The notes under the pieces: model-generated
Database searches by the model: none
What the model was told of the DNA's origin: nothing
What the model saw: only the letters and a program-made list of their open reading frames with translations
Made by a program: the position numbers and the translations under genes
DNA from: Pseudomonas solani
GTDB lineage: Bacteria; Pseudomonadota; Gammaproteobacteria; Pseudomonadales; Pseudomonadaceae
DNA: 64,000 bases
NCBI RefSeq assembly: GCF_026072635.1
Contig: NZ_AP023081.1
Span: forward strand, 5,886,501-5,950,500
Direction of reading: 5' to 3'
Shown: positions 17,226 to 25,826 of the stretch, piece by piece
How positions within the stretch are numbered: position 1 is the stretch's first letter
How the letters are laid out: each line of letters begins with the position of its first letter

Positions 17226-17457
17226 GGCGCGGTCCGGATATCCAAGCGAATGGTTGCATATTAGAGAGCCGCCCGAAGCGCGTCGAGCGGGGATCGCCCT
17301 GCGCCCTGGGTAACTTCTTCCCATGGGCCAGGCGAGTGATCCGGCGACGCCATCCTTTGGCTGGCTGGGCAGCGTCTTGGATGGGTCTAGCCTGCGCCTA
17401 CCGCCCCGGGCCAAGGACAGCCAACGGGGCATCCGCATGCTGACAAGGAACGACACG

Positions 17458-17925
17458 ATGAACCCCTATAAAGCCGCCCTGAAGATACTGGCCCTGCTCG
17501 GCCTGGCCATCTGGTCCCTGGTCTCCTCCGCCTTCACCCCGGGCGGCGCCTTCACCGCCACCGGCCCCTTCAGCGTGAAGTACAACCCGGTGCTGCCGGC
17601 GGTCACCTGCACGCTCACGGTGCATGGGGTCGCCAACCCCGGCGGTGGCGCCTCCGTGACGGCCGCCACCCTGACCGGCAGCAACCCGCTCTGCGCGAAC
17701 ATTGCCCCGCAAGGCCTGCCCTGGCCCTGGCAACCGACCAGCGTCACGACCGTGAATGTCAGCAATATGGGCATCAAGATCGGCACCGTGACCTGCAGCG
17801 CCGCAACGCTGGCCACCACCTGGAGCAACGCCAGCAACAGCCTGTCGGCGACCAGCCTGCCTTGGGGCAGTTGCACCCTGCAGAGCCTGACCCTGGTGAC
17901 CACGCCGGCGCTCACCCTGCCCTGA
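17458..17925 (+). CDS. Secreted protein, PraB-like (alkane oxidation activator family)
   Basis: A 155-residue exported protein. The signal segment is about residues 8-27 (ALKILALLGLAIWSLVSSAF). The mature part is rich in T, G and S with four cysteines (VTCTLTV, NPLCAN, VTCSAA, GSCTLQ), as in PraA/PraB-type proteins of Pseudomonas, which act outside the cell in n-alkane use. The ATG at 17458 has AAGGA upstream. No alkane hydroxylase gene is in the window. It is divergent from the Fe-S-type regulator. Family assignment is by eye and moderate. Confidence 0.55.
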   Translation: MNPYKAALKILALLGLAIWSLVSSAFTPGGAFTATGPFSVKYNPVLPAVTCTLTVHGVANPGGGASVTAATLTGSNPLCANIAPQGLPWPWQPTSVTTVNVSNMGIKIGTVTCSAATLATTWSNASNSLSATSLPWGSCTLQSLTLVTTPALTLP

Positions 17926-18038
17926 CTGACACCGGGTGTGCCATGAAAAAACCGCGCAGCTGTAGCGGGTGATGCCGGCGACGGCCCGGTAGTGTTGCGC
18001 GACCGGCCGCACCCGCGGCCCTCGCCAGGACCGCTGCC

Positions 18039-18668
18039 ATGCTCGACCTCGACACCTTCGTCATCTTCACCTGTGCGGTGGCGCTGCTGCTGATCTCGCC
18101 GGGGCCGAACATGGCCTTCGTCATCAGCCACGGGGTTTCCTGCGGCTGGCGCGGTGGCCTGGCGGCGGCGCTGGGCATCAGCCTGGCGGATGCGACCCTG
18201 ACCCTGCTCACCGCCGCCGGCATCACCGGCCTGGTGGCGGCCTGGCCGCCCTCCTTCGACATCATCCGTTTCGCCGGCGCGCTCTACCTCGCCTGGATGG
18301 CCTGGAAGACCCTGCGCAGCAGCGCCACCGCCGGCGACACAGGCGTCGCGCCGCTGCCGCTGCGGACGGTGCTGATGCGCGCCACCCTCAACAGCCTGCT
18401 CAACCCCAAGGCGCTGCTGTTCTTCATCGTCTTCCTGCCACAGTTCGTGGTGCCCGAGCGCGGCCCCATCGCCGAGCAGCTCCTGCTGCTGGGCGCCCTG
18501 CTCACCCTGCTGGCCTTCCTCTTCCATGCCGCCCTCGGCCTGGTGGGCGGAGCCATGGCACACCGCCTCAACGGCCGTGGCCGCTTCGCCAGCCTGCAGA
18601 GATGGGGCCTGGCCAGCCTGTTCGGCGCCCTCGCCCTGCGCCTGGTGGTGATGCAGCGGCCGGCTTGA
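18039..18668 (+). CDS. LysE/RhtB-family amino-acid exporter
   Basis: A 209-residue inner-membrane protein with about six hydrophobic segments. It shows the family signature LLISPGPNMAFVISHGVSCG near the N-terminus and NSLLNPKALLFFIVFLPQF in the middle. This family exports amino acids or homoserine lactones by proton antiport. The ATG at 18039 gives MLDLDTFVIF. It stands alone, so the substrate cannot be predicted. Confidence 0.9.
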   Translation: MLDLDTFVIFTCAVALLLISPGPNMAFVISHGVSCGWRGGLAAALGISLADATLTLLTAAGITGLVAAWPPSFDIIRFAGALYLAWMAWKTLRSSATAGDTGVAPLPLRTVLMRATLNSLLNPKALLFFIVFLPQFVVPERGPIAEQLLLLGALLTLLAFLFHAALGLVGGAMAHRLNGRGRFASLQRWGLASLFGALALRLVVMQRPA

Positions 18669-18843
18669 TGCGAGGCGCTTCGCGAGCAGAGCTCGCTCCT
18701 ACGGGCGGTGCCCGGGGGCGACTCGTCTATGGGCTCGCAACCCCATGGGTTTCGCTCCGCTCTACCCATCCTACGGGTGTGCATACGCGCCTTCGTGGGC
18801 GGGCCGAGCGGCGTTCCGCGAGCCCCGCGAAACCCATCAATGC
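18669..18843. repeat. REP-like repeat cluster
   Basis: Contains CGCTTCGCGAGCAGAGCTCG followed by CTCCTAC, a Pseudomonas intergenic repeat also found at about 26604-26630 and 41970-41998. A second inverted repeat, ATGGGTTTCGCTCCGCTCTA then CCCATCC, follows. No gene is seen. Confidence 0.6.
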
Positions 18844-18878
18844 AAAAAGCCCCGCCGGTCCTGCGACCGTCGGGGCTG
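18844..18878 (-). terminator. Rho-independent terminator of the flavoprotein gene
   Basis: On the minus strand an AGCCCCGACGG.../...CCGGCGGGGCT stem is followed by TTTTT. It lies 15 bp after the stop of the NDH-2-like gene. Confidence 0.75.
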
Positions 18879-18893
18879 GGGTGACGCCGTGGC

Positions 18894-20096
18894 TTATGCG
18901 ACGACCGGGATCGCCGGGTCGGCGGCGGCCAGGGCTTCGGCGCGGTTGGCGGCCGGCGGGTAGATCCACACGCTGTTGATCTGGGTCTTCAGCTGCTTGC
19001 CCTCCTCACGCACCAGCTTGACCTGGCGGTCCCAGCCTTCGGTGAACACCGCGCCCCAGGCGCCCAGGTCCAGGCAGGTGACGTACTTGGGCTGGCTGTA
19101 GGGGATCGGCTCGACGCCGAGCAGGTTGGCAGCGACGTTGTTGCCGGCAGAGCGGCCCAGGGCGATGGCGTGCTGGCAGGACATCAGGGCGAAGTTGCCC
19201 AGGTCGTCGGAGGCGGCGTAGGCGACGTCACCGGTGGCGAAGACGTCGTCCTGGCCGATCACCTTGAGGTTGCGGTCCACGTGCAGGCGGCCCTGAGCGT
19301 CACGCTCGGCGGGGATCTGTTCGGTCAGCGAGCTGGCACGCACGCCCACGGTCCAGACCACGGTGCTGGCCTCGATGCGACGGCCGTCGGCGAGGGTCAC
19401 GCCGCCTTCGTCCACCGAGGCGACGCTGGCGTCCAGGCACCATTCGATGCCCAGCTCTTCCGAGGCTTCGACGATCTGCGCACGCGGGCCGTCGCCCAGG
19501 GCGGCGCCGATGCGCGCGCCACGGTCGACCACCACCACCCTCACCTCAGCGTCGGCGCCCAGCGCTTCACGCAGGCGGGCCGGCATCTCGGCGGCGGTTT
19601 CGATGCCGGTGAAGCCGCCACCGGCGACCACCACCGTGTTGCGCGCCTTGGAGGCCGGCAGCGCGCCCAGCGAGCGGATGTGCTCTTCCAGGCGCACGGC
19701 CTCTTCGATCTGGTCGACGTCGAAGGCGTGCTCGACGCCCGCCATCTTCGGTCGCACCACGCTGCTGCCGGTGGCCAGTACCAGGCGGTCGTAGGCCAGC
19801 TCGGCCGGAGCGCCCTGCTCGTCGCGGTAGGCCACGCGCTTGCCTGCCACATCGATGCGGTCCACCAGGCCCTTGACGAAGTTCACGCCGACGGCGGCGA
19901 ACAGCTCGCCCAGCGGCGCCTTCATGCGGTGCACGCCGGCTTCGTAGAAACGCGGACGCACGCGCAGTTCGGCCTGGGGCGCGAGGACACTGACCTCGAC
20001 ATCGGTGCGGCCATGGATGTCCAGCAGGCGCGTGGCACTGAGGGCGCTCCACATGCCACCGAAGCCAGCGCCGACGATCAGGATGCGTTGTTTCAT
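18894..20096 (-). CDS. NAD(P)/FAD-dependent oxidoreductase, NDH-2-like
   Basis: A 400-residue two-dinucleotide-binding-domain flavoprotein. The FAD fold is at the start (RILIVGAGFGGMWSAL), the NAD(P) fold at VVVAGGGFTGIETAAEM, and the second FAD block at DVFATGDVAYA. It resembles type II NADH:quinone oxidoreductases and related reductases of the inner membrane face; it is slightly shorter than classical Ndh. The ATG at 20096 opens MKQRILIVGAG. It is divergent from the Rrf2 regulator across 359 bp that hold a palindrome, so redox-dependent control by that regulator is likely. Confidence 0.85.
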   Translation of the reverse strand: MKQRILIVGAGFGGMWSALSATRLLDIHGRTDVEVSVLAPQAELRVRPRFYEAGVHRMKAPLGELFAAVGVNFVKGLVDRIDVAGKRVAYRDEQGAPAELAYDRLVLATGSSVVRPKMAGVEHAFDVDQIEEAVRLEEHIRSLGALPASKARNTVVVAGGGFTGIETAAEMPARLREALGADAEVRVVVVDRGARIGAALGDGPRAQIVEASEELGIEWCLDASVASVDEGGVTLADGRRIEASTVVWTVGVRASSLTEQIPAERDAQGRLHVDRNLKVIGQDDVFATGDVAYAASDDLGNFALMSCQHAIALGRSAGNNVAANLLGVEPIPYSQPKYVTCLDLGAWGAVFTEGWDRQVKLVREEGKQLKTQINSVWIYPPAANRAEALAAADPAIPVVA

Positions 20097-20455
20097 GTTC
20101 GTATCTCCAAAGAGGTAAGGGTCGTATTCGGTTCGAATAGGGACGGGGCTACGAGTGGCGCCAACTGCATGTCCGGGTACTGCTGTTCGTGTGGCGCCAT
20201 CAGCCGCTCACATCTACGACTATATTGATCGTAGTTTATGGCGACAAGTATTTTTTCTTTGCCCTCCAGTACCTCGCTCGCCATGCTGCTGGCTGCACCG
20301 CTCAAGGGCGCACCTTTCTGCAGCCTCCAAGGCACTGAACAACAGTGTTGGAGCGGACGGACGGCAGCCCCGCCCATCGCCGAAGCCGCAGCGGACCTTG
20401 AGATGCATGGGAACAGATCGCAGAATATATGCGACACAAACAGTCGGAGTTATGA
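20097..20455. promoter_or_regulatory. Divergent promoter region, flavoprotein/Rrf2, with palindrome at 20214-20234
   Basis: No gene is seen in these 359 bases. An inverted repeat CTACGA-N9-TCGTAG with an AT-rich centre lies at 20214-20234, 118-138 bp from the flavoprotein start. This is a good candidate operator for the Rrf2 protein encoded to the right. Confidence 0.45.
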
Positions 20456-21004
20456 ATGTCTCTTTACAGCGCAGGGGTCGAGTACGGCATCCACTGCCTG
20501 CTCTTTCTCGTGGACGAACGCGGTGACAGCCGCGAAGCCAGCGTGCGCGACATGGCCGAACTGCAGGGCGTGCCCCAGGAGTACCTGGCGAAGGTGTTCA
20601 CCAAGCTGGCCAAGGCCGGGTTGGTGGCAGCGACCGAAGGCGTGCGCGGCGGCTTCCGCCTGGCCCGCCCTTCGGACGAGATCACCGTGCTGGATATCGT
20701 CCGCGCCATCGATGGGCACAAGTCGATCTTCGAATGCCGGGATATCCGCGGGCGCTGCGCCCTGTTCGAAGGTTCGCCGCCGGACTGGGCGCTGGAAGGC
20801 ACCTGCTCCATCCATGCGGTGATGCTGACGGCGCAGAAGCGCATGGAAGAGGCGCTGGCCCAGCAGACCATCCTCGATATTTCCCGCCGCGTGGGCCGTA
20901 AGGTGCCCGCCGAGTTCGGTGCCCGGGTCGCCGAGTGGATGGACGAACGCCAGCAGAACCGCACCGGCGGCGAAGCGATTCCCCTGGTCAACCTGCCCGA
21001 CTGA
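20456..21004 (+). CDS. Rrf2-family transcriptional regulator
   Basis: A 182-residue regulator. The Rrf2 winged HTH is at residues 1-75 (YGIHCLLFLVDERG, QEYLAKVFTKLAKAGLV, GVRGGFRLAR). Three cysteines in the central region (FECRDIRGRC...GTCSIH) match the Fe-S ligand region of IscR/NsrR/RsrR relatives. The ATG at 20456 (MSLYSAGVEYGIHCL) fits the family. Its C-terminus is longer than that of NsrR. It is divergent from an NDH-2-like flavoprotein, suggesting Fe-S- or NO/redox-responsive control of that enzyme. Confidence 0.88.
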   Translation: MSLYSAGVEYGIHCLLFLVDERGDSREASVRDMAELQGVPQEYLAKVFTKLAKAGLVAATEGVRGGFRLARPSDEITVLDIVRAIDGHKSIFECRDIRGRCALFEGSPPDWALEGTCSIHAVMLTAQKRMEEALAQQTILDISRRVGRKVPAEFGARVAEWMDERQQNRTGGEAIPLVNLPD

Positions 21005-21016
21005 CCCGACCCCGGC

Positions 21017-23380
21017 TCAGAACAGGTCGAGCTGGCCGTCGATCAGCTTGCTGAAGTCGCCCTGGACGAAGGGCAGGATGGCATCCGCCACCGGCTGCAG
21101 CTGGCGGGTGACGTAGTGGTCGTAGTCGATGGGCGCGCGGCGGTTCTCCAGGGGCTCGGGCCCGGCGACGGTGATCAGGTAGCTGATCCAGCCGCCGTTC
21201 TGATACTGGCGCGGGCGCCCCTGGCTTTGGTTGTAGTCATCGGCCAGGCGCGCGGCACGCACATGGGGCGGGACGTTGCGCTCGTAGTCGTCCAGCCGCC
21301 GGCGCAAGCGCTTGCGGTAGATCAGCAGCTCGTCCAGCTCGCCGGCCAGGGTGCGGCGCACGTAGTCGCGCACATAGTCCTGGTAGGGCTCGCGGTTGAA
21401 GATGCGCAGGTACAGCTCCTGCTGGAAGCGCTGGGCCAGCGGCGACCAGTCGGTGCGCACCGTTTCCAGCCCCTTGAAGACCATCTCCTCGCTGCCGTCG
21501 GCACGCGTCACCAGCCCGGCGTAGCGCTTCTTGCTGCCCTCCTCCGCGCCCCGCACCGTGGGCATCAGGAAGCGGCTGTAGTGGGTTTCGTACTGCAGCT
21601 CCAGCGCGCTTTCCAGGCCGTATTCCTGCTGCAGGTGCTCGCGCCACCACTGGTTGACCCGCTGCACCAGCGACCGGCCGATGGCGGCCGCCTCCTGCTC
21701 GCCATGGGCGCGGCCGAGCCAGACGAAGGTGGAGTCGGTGTCGCCGTAGATCACCTGGTGCCCCTGCGCCTCGATCAGCGCGCGGGTGCGGCGCATGATC
21801 TCGTGGCCGCGCAGGGTGATGGACGAGGCCAGGCGCGGGTCGAAGAAGCGGCAGCCGCTGGAGCCGAGCACGCCGTAGAAGGCGTTCATGATGATCTTCA
21901 GCGCCTGGGACAGCGGCTGGTTGTGCTCGCGCTTGGCCGTCTCGCGCCCCTGCCACACCCGCTCGACGATGGCCGGCAGGCAGTGCCGCGTGCGTGAGAA
22001 ACGCGCTTCGCGGAAGCCCGGCACCGAGTGCTCGTCACCGGGCTGGCGCAGCCCTTCCACCAGCCCCACCGGGTCGATGAGGAAGGTGCGGATGATCGAG
22101 GGGTACAGGCTCTTGTAGTCCAGCACCAGCACCGACTCGTACAGGCCGGGGCGCGAGTCCATGACGAAGCCGCCCGGGCTGGCCTCGGGCATGCGTTCGC
22201 CCTGGTTGGGCGCGACGAAGCCCTGGCGGTGCATCAGCGGGATGTACAGGTGGCAGAAGGCGGCCACCGAGCCGCCGCTGCGGTCGGCGGGCAGGCCGGT
22301 GACCGTGGCCCGTTCGAGGAGGAAGGTGAGCAGCTCGGTCTTCTCGAAGATGCGCGTCACCAGCTCGCAGTCCTTGAGGTTGTAGCGCGCGAGGGCGGGC
22401 TTGTCCTCGGCGAACATGCGGTTGATCTCGTCCATGCGCTGGTAGGGGGTGTCGATGGCCTTGCCCTCGCCGAGCAGGGTCTGGGCGACGTTCTCCAGGC
22501 TGAACGAGGGGAAGCTCCAGGTGGCCGAGCGCAGCGCCTCGATGCCGTCGATGATCAGCCGCCCCGGGGCTTCGGCGAAGTAGTGGTTGTTGCGGCTGCC
22601 GTGCTCGCGCCAGCCCATGGCCTCGCCACCGCGCCCCAGGCGCAGGGGCACCTTGAGGCGCTTGGCGTGCTCGTTGAGCACGCGCAGGTCGAACTGCACC
22701 AGGTTCCAGCCGATGATGGCATCCGGGTCATGCTCCACCAGCCACTGGTTGAGGCGTTCGAGCAGCTGTGCGCGGTCGTCGCAGTACTCCAGGTCGAAGT
22801 CCACCTCGCGGGCATCGCCGTTGGCCGGGCCGAGCATGTACACCTGGCGCTGGCCGCAGCCTTCCAGGGCGATGGAGTAGAGCTCGCCGTGGAGGGTGGT
22901 CTCGATGTCCAGGGACACCAGGCGCAGGCGCGGACGGTAGTCGGGCGCCGGCTTCATCTGCCCGTCCATCAGTGCACCCTCGGCATCGGGCGTGCCGCCG
23001 AAGAGCACCGGGGCGGTGATGAAGCGCTCCATCAGGTAGCGCTCGGGCGGGCGGATATCGGCCTCGAAGACGTCGACACCGGCCTGGCGCAGGCTCTTGT
23101 CCAGGCCGATCAGTTGCCGGTGCTGCTGGCAATAGAGGCCGAGCACCGGGCGGTGGCGGAAATCGCAGAGCCCCAGGGGCCGCAGTTCGACGCCACGCTC
23201 GTTCTTCAGCAGCGCTTCGGCGCGCTCGCGCTGCTCGGCGGGGAGGAAGGCCACGGAGGTCTGCGGCGCCAGGCGCAGGTAGCGGGGGCCGTCATCGGTC
23301 GCCAGCCAGAAGCCCACTTCCGTGCCCGCGGGCGTATCGCGCCAGTGCCGGGTCAGGACGAAGCCCTGCTCTAGTTCCAC
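21017..23380 (-). CDS. polB: DNA polymerase II
   Basis: A 787-residue family B DNA polymerase, close to the length of the E. coli enzyme. The 3'-5' exonuclease blocks are LVSLDIETT and AIIGWNLVQFDL. The polymerase motifs are LDYKSLYPSII (motif A), IIMNAFYGVLGSSG (motif B) and YGDTDSTFVW (motif C). It takes part in translesion and restart synthesis and is SOS-controlled in E. coli; no clear LexA box was found by eye upstream here. The C-terminus ends QLDLF, a beta-clamp-binding-like peptide. Start at 23380 (MELEQGFVLTRHWRD). Confidence 0.95.
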   Translation of the reverse strand: MELEQGFVLTRHWRDTPAGTEVGFWLATDDGPRYLRLAPQTSVAFLPAEQRERAEALLKNERGVELRPLGLCDFRHRPVLGLYCQQHRQLIGLDKSLRQAGVDVFEADIRPPERYLMERFITAPVLFGGTPDAEGALMDGQMKPAPDYRPRLRLVSLDIETTLHGELYSIALEGCGQRQVYMLGPANGDAREVDFDLEYCDDRAQLLERLNQWLVEHDPDAIIGWNLVQFDLRVLNEHAKRLKVPLRLGRGGEAMGWREHGSRNNHYFAEAPGRLIIDGIEALRSATWSFPSFSLENVAQTLLGEGKAIDTPYQRMDEINRMFAEDKPALARYNLKDCELVTRIFEKTELLTFLLERATVTGLPADRSGGSVAAFCHLYIPLMHRQGFVAPNQGERMPEASPGGFVMDSRPGLYESVLVLDYKSLYPSIIRTFLIDPVGLVEGLRQPGDEHSVPGFREARFSRTRHCLPAIVERVWQGRETAKREHNQPLSQALKIIMNAFYGVLGSSGCRFFDPRLASSITLRGHEIMRRTRALIEAQGHQVIYGDTDSTFVWLGRAHGEQEAAAIGRSLVQRVNQWWREHLQQEYGLESALELQYETHYSRFLMPTVRGAEEGSKKRYAGLVTRADGSEEMVFKGLETVRTDWSPLAQRFQQELYLRIFNREPYQDYVRDYVRRTLAGELDELLIYRKRLRRRLDDYERNVPPHVRAARLADDYNQSQGRPRQYQNGGWISYLITVAGPEPLENRRAPIDYDHYVTRQLQPVADAILPFVQGDFSKLIDGQLDLF

Positions 23381-23451
23381 CTTGCGACCTCGAGGAAAGA
23401 TTCAGGGGCGCGATTCTACGTGGCCCGGGCGGCGCGCGCCCGCCCGATCGG

Positions 23452-23763
23452 CTAGTCGCGGGTGCTCCTGACTTCCTTCAGCTTGCCTTCGATGAAGTGC
23501 AGCTCGCGGGTCATGCCGTTGCGCGGGCCGTAGGTCCAGATGTCCACGGTCACCGCGTTGAGCTTGGGCACGCCGTTGTTGCGCAGGGCCGGCAGCGTGC
23601 GCACGCGCTTGTCCGGCTCGCCGCACTTGCGCAGCACCTCCTCCAGGCTGTCTTCCTGCAACACCAGGCCCTTGCTGCAACGCAGGGTCAGGGCCTGGGC
23701 CGGCGCGCACCAGGCCGCGATGAGCAGCAGGGCGAGCAATGCACGGGGGATAAAAGGCTTCAT
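23452..23763 (-). CDS. DUF2845 family secreted protein
   Basis: A 103-residue exported protein: signal peptide MKPFIPRALLALLLIAAWCA with a cut after AQA. The mature domain has two conserved cysteines (LRCSKGLV and LRKCGEP) and ends KLKEVRSTRD, as in the DUF2845 family of gamma-proteobacteria. The ATG at 23763 has GGAGG upstream and is preferred over 23787. The function is unknown. The upstream spacer carries a 4x heptamer repeat. Confidence 0.8.
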   Translation of the reverse strand: MKPFIPRALLALLLIAAWCAPAQALTLRCSKGLVLQEDSLEEVLRKCGEPDKRVRTLPALRNNGVPKLNAVTVDIWTYGPRNGMTRELHFIEGKLKEVRSTRD

Positions 23764-23774
23764 GGGTCGTCCTC

Positions 23775-23802
23775 CAGCAATCAGCAATCAGCAATCAGCA
23801 AT
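23775..23802. repeat. Tandem heptamer repeat, 4 x CAGCAAT
   Basis: Four perfect copies of CAGCAAT fill the short spacer between the methyltransferase stop and the DUF2845 start. This is one of three heptamer arrays in the window (see 50420-50494 and 62038-62220). Confidence 0.85.
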
Positions 23803-23804
23803 CG

Positions 23805-24626
23805 TCAGCGCTTGATCGCCTGCAACGTATAGCTCAGGGGCAGACGCCAGGGTGCCTCGTCCAGGCGCCATTCGCCATCGGCGTGCTGGCTCATGCGCCC
23901 GGGCAGCGCGTTCCAGGGCAGGCTCTGGTGCTCTTCCAGGGCGGTGATCTCCATGCCATGGCTGAGCAATGCGGTGATGATCTCGCCCAGGCCGTGGTTC
24001 CAGATATGGGTGACGGTGGCGGTGAGCGTGTCGGGGGACTCCACGTAGGTGGTGTCGCATTCCCAGACCAGCGGCTCGGCCCGTTCGAAGTACGGTAGGT
24101 CGACATGGAGGGTGTCCTCCCGCTCCTCGTCTATCGCCCACATCATCGGATGGCCCTCGCGAATGAACAGGCGCCCGCCCGGCTTCAACAGCGAGGCCAC
24201 GACGCGGGCCCAGCGCTCGATGCTGGGCAGCCAGCAGAGCGCGCCGATACCGGTGTAGACGAGGTCGAAGGCGCCGGGTTCCAGCACCTGGTCGGCGTCG
24301 TACACGTCCGACTCCAGCCATTCCAGCGGCGTGCCGCACCGCTCGGCCAGGGAACGGGCCTCGGCGATGGATTGCGGCGAGAAATCCAGCCCGCACATCT
24401 GCGCGCCGAGCCGGCTCAGGGACAGGGTGTCGGTGCCGATGTGGCACTGCAGGTGCACGCCGCGCAGGCCGCTGATGTCGCCGAGGCGCGGCAGGTCGAA
24501 GCGCACCACCTCGGAGAGGTGCTGCGGGTCGGCGACGAAGGCCGCCGCGTCATAGCCGCGCGAGGTGGCGTGAAGCACCGCGCGCTGGTCCCAGTTGGCC
24601 TTGTTCAGGAGGATGTAGTCGCTCAT
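23805..24626 (-). CDS. Class I SAM-dependent methyltransferase
   Basis: A 273-residue methyltransferase. It has the SAM-binding region GVHLQCHIGTDTLSLSRLGA (motif I variant), LDFSPQSIAEA (acidic loop) and FDLVYTGIGALCWLP (motif IV), followed by LLKPGGRLFIREGHP. Start ATG at 24626 (MSDYILLNKANWDQRA). It resembles generic bacterial ubiquinone/tellurite-type methyltransferases with unknown substrate. It sits between mltA and the DUF2845 gene on the same strand. Confidence 0.85.
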   Translation of the reverse strand: MSDYILLNKANWDQRAVLHATSRGYDAAAFVADPQHLSEVVRFDLPRLGDISGLRGVHLQCHIGTDTLSLSRLGAQMCGLDFSPQSIAEARSLAERCGTPLEWLESDVYDADQVLEPGAFDLVYTGIGALCWLPSIERWARVVASLLKPGGRLFIREGHPMMWAIDEEREDTLHVDLPYFERAEPLVWECDTTYVESPDTLTATVTHIWNHGLGEIITALLSHGMEITALEEHQSLPWNALPGRMSQHADGEWRLDEAPWRLPLSYTLQAIKR

Positions 24627-24668
24627 GGAAATCTCCTTTTCCTGCGGATAGTCGAGTACCGCCCAGGT

Positions 24669-25826
24669 TCAGGGCGTTTCGGGCGGCGCCATGCCCTTGG
24701 GCCAGAGCATCCAGATGCGCCCTTCCTGCTTCATGTTGCCGGCCAGTTCGCCGGCCTCGTGGCCGGAGCCCCAGAACAGGTCCGCGCGCACTTCGCCGAC
24801 GATGGCGCCGCCGGTGTCCTGGGCCGCCACCGGGCGTACCACGGGGGCGCCGTCCGGGCGGGTGGTGGAAAGCCAGAGCAGGCTGCCGAGGGGGATCACC
24901 TTGCGGTCGATGGCCACGCTGTAGCCGGCGGTGAGGGGCACGTTGAGGGAGCCTCGGGGGCCTTCGTTGCTGTCCGGGCGGGCACTGAAGAACACATAGC
25001 TGGGGTTGCTGGCCAGCAGCTCATCGACCCGGCCGGGGTTGGCGACAGCCCAGTCACGGATGCGGCCCATGCTCACCTCCTCCTTCTGCAGCAGCCCCTG
25101 TTCCACCAGCCAGCGGCCAACGGGGCGATAGGGGTGGCCGTTCTGGTCGGCGTAGCCGATGCGCAGCTGGCGGCCATCGTCCAGCTGGATGCGCCCGGAG
25201 CCCTGGATCTGCAGGAACTGCAGGTCCATCGGGTCATTGAGCCAGGCCAGCACCGGGGCCTTGACGCCCTCGCCACGAATGGCGGCGGCATCGTCGTAGG
25301 GCTTGAGCACCCGGCCTTCCAAGCGGCCACGCAGGCGCTTGCCCTTGAGCTCGGGGTAGATCTCGTCAAGGGCGACGACGATCAGGTCGTCCGGCACGCC
25401 ATAGACCGGCACCTGCCCCTGTTCGGTGCGTTGCAGGTGGCCGGGGTAGACCGGCTCGTAGTAGCCGGTGATCAGGCCGTGCTCGCCCTTCTCCGCCGAA
25501 CGCAGGCTATAGGGCTGCAGGTTGGCACCGAGAAAGGCGCGGACGGCGCTGGCTTCCATGGGCACCGGCGCCGCGGCGGCACAGGTGGCGGACCAGACCG
25601 GGTCCTTGGCCAGGCGAGTGCAGGCCGAGCGCCAGGCGGCGAAGCCGTTGAGCAGCTCCTGGTCGGCCGTGGCGGGCACCTGGCTCCAGTCGACGGCGAG
25701 GTAGGTGGTGGCCTTGACCGGCGGCTGGGGCTTCTCGGGCTCGCCCTGGTCGCAACCTGACAGCAGCGCAGCAAGGGGAATGAGGCAGAAAAGGGTTCGG
25801 CGCCAGTGGCGGAAAGCTGGGGACAC
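24669..25826 (-). CDS. mltA: Membrane-bound lytic murein transglycosylase A
   Basis: A lipoprotein of about 385 residues that cleaves peptidoglycan with formation of 1,6-anhydro-muramyl ends, at the outer membrane. The N-terminal signal ends in a lipobox LLSGC. The MltA domain contains GLITGYYEPVYPG and FLQIQGSGRIQL, and the 3D domain contains VAAQDTGGAIVGEVRADLF with the catalytic-type aspartate. GTG at 25826 is preferred, with AGGA nine bases upstream. An ATG at 25877 would add 17 residues before a normal signal peptide. The Pro after lipobox-region residues is normal for the genus. Confidence 0.9.
   Translation of the reverse strand: MSPAFRHWRRTLFCLIPLAALLSGCDQGEPEKPQPPVKATTYLAVDWSQVPATADQELLNGFAAWRSACTRLAKDPVWSATCAAAAPVPMEASAVRAFLGANLQPYSLRSAEKGEHGLITGYYEPVYPGHLQRTEQGQVPVYGVPDDLIVVALDEIYPELKGKRLRGRLEGRVLKPYDDAAAIRGEGVKAPVLAWLNDPMDLQFLQIQGSGRIQLDDGRQLRIGYADQNGHPYRPVGRWLVEQGLLQKEEVSMGRIRDWAVANPGRVDELLASNPSYVFFSARPDSNEGPRGSLNVPLTAGYSVAIDRKVIPLGSLLWLSTTRPDGAPVVRPVAAQDTGGAIVGEVRADLFWGSGHEAGELAGNMKQEGRIWMLWPKGMAPPETP

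Noticed and set aside
17323..17457. Longer N-terminus for the PraB-like protein
   Set aside because: It would place 45 non-hydrophobic residues before a normal signal peptide; ATG 17458 has a ribosome binding site.
18669..18843. Transposon remnant
   Set aside because: The repeats are short palindromes of the genus type, with no transposase fragment or target duplication.
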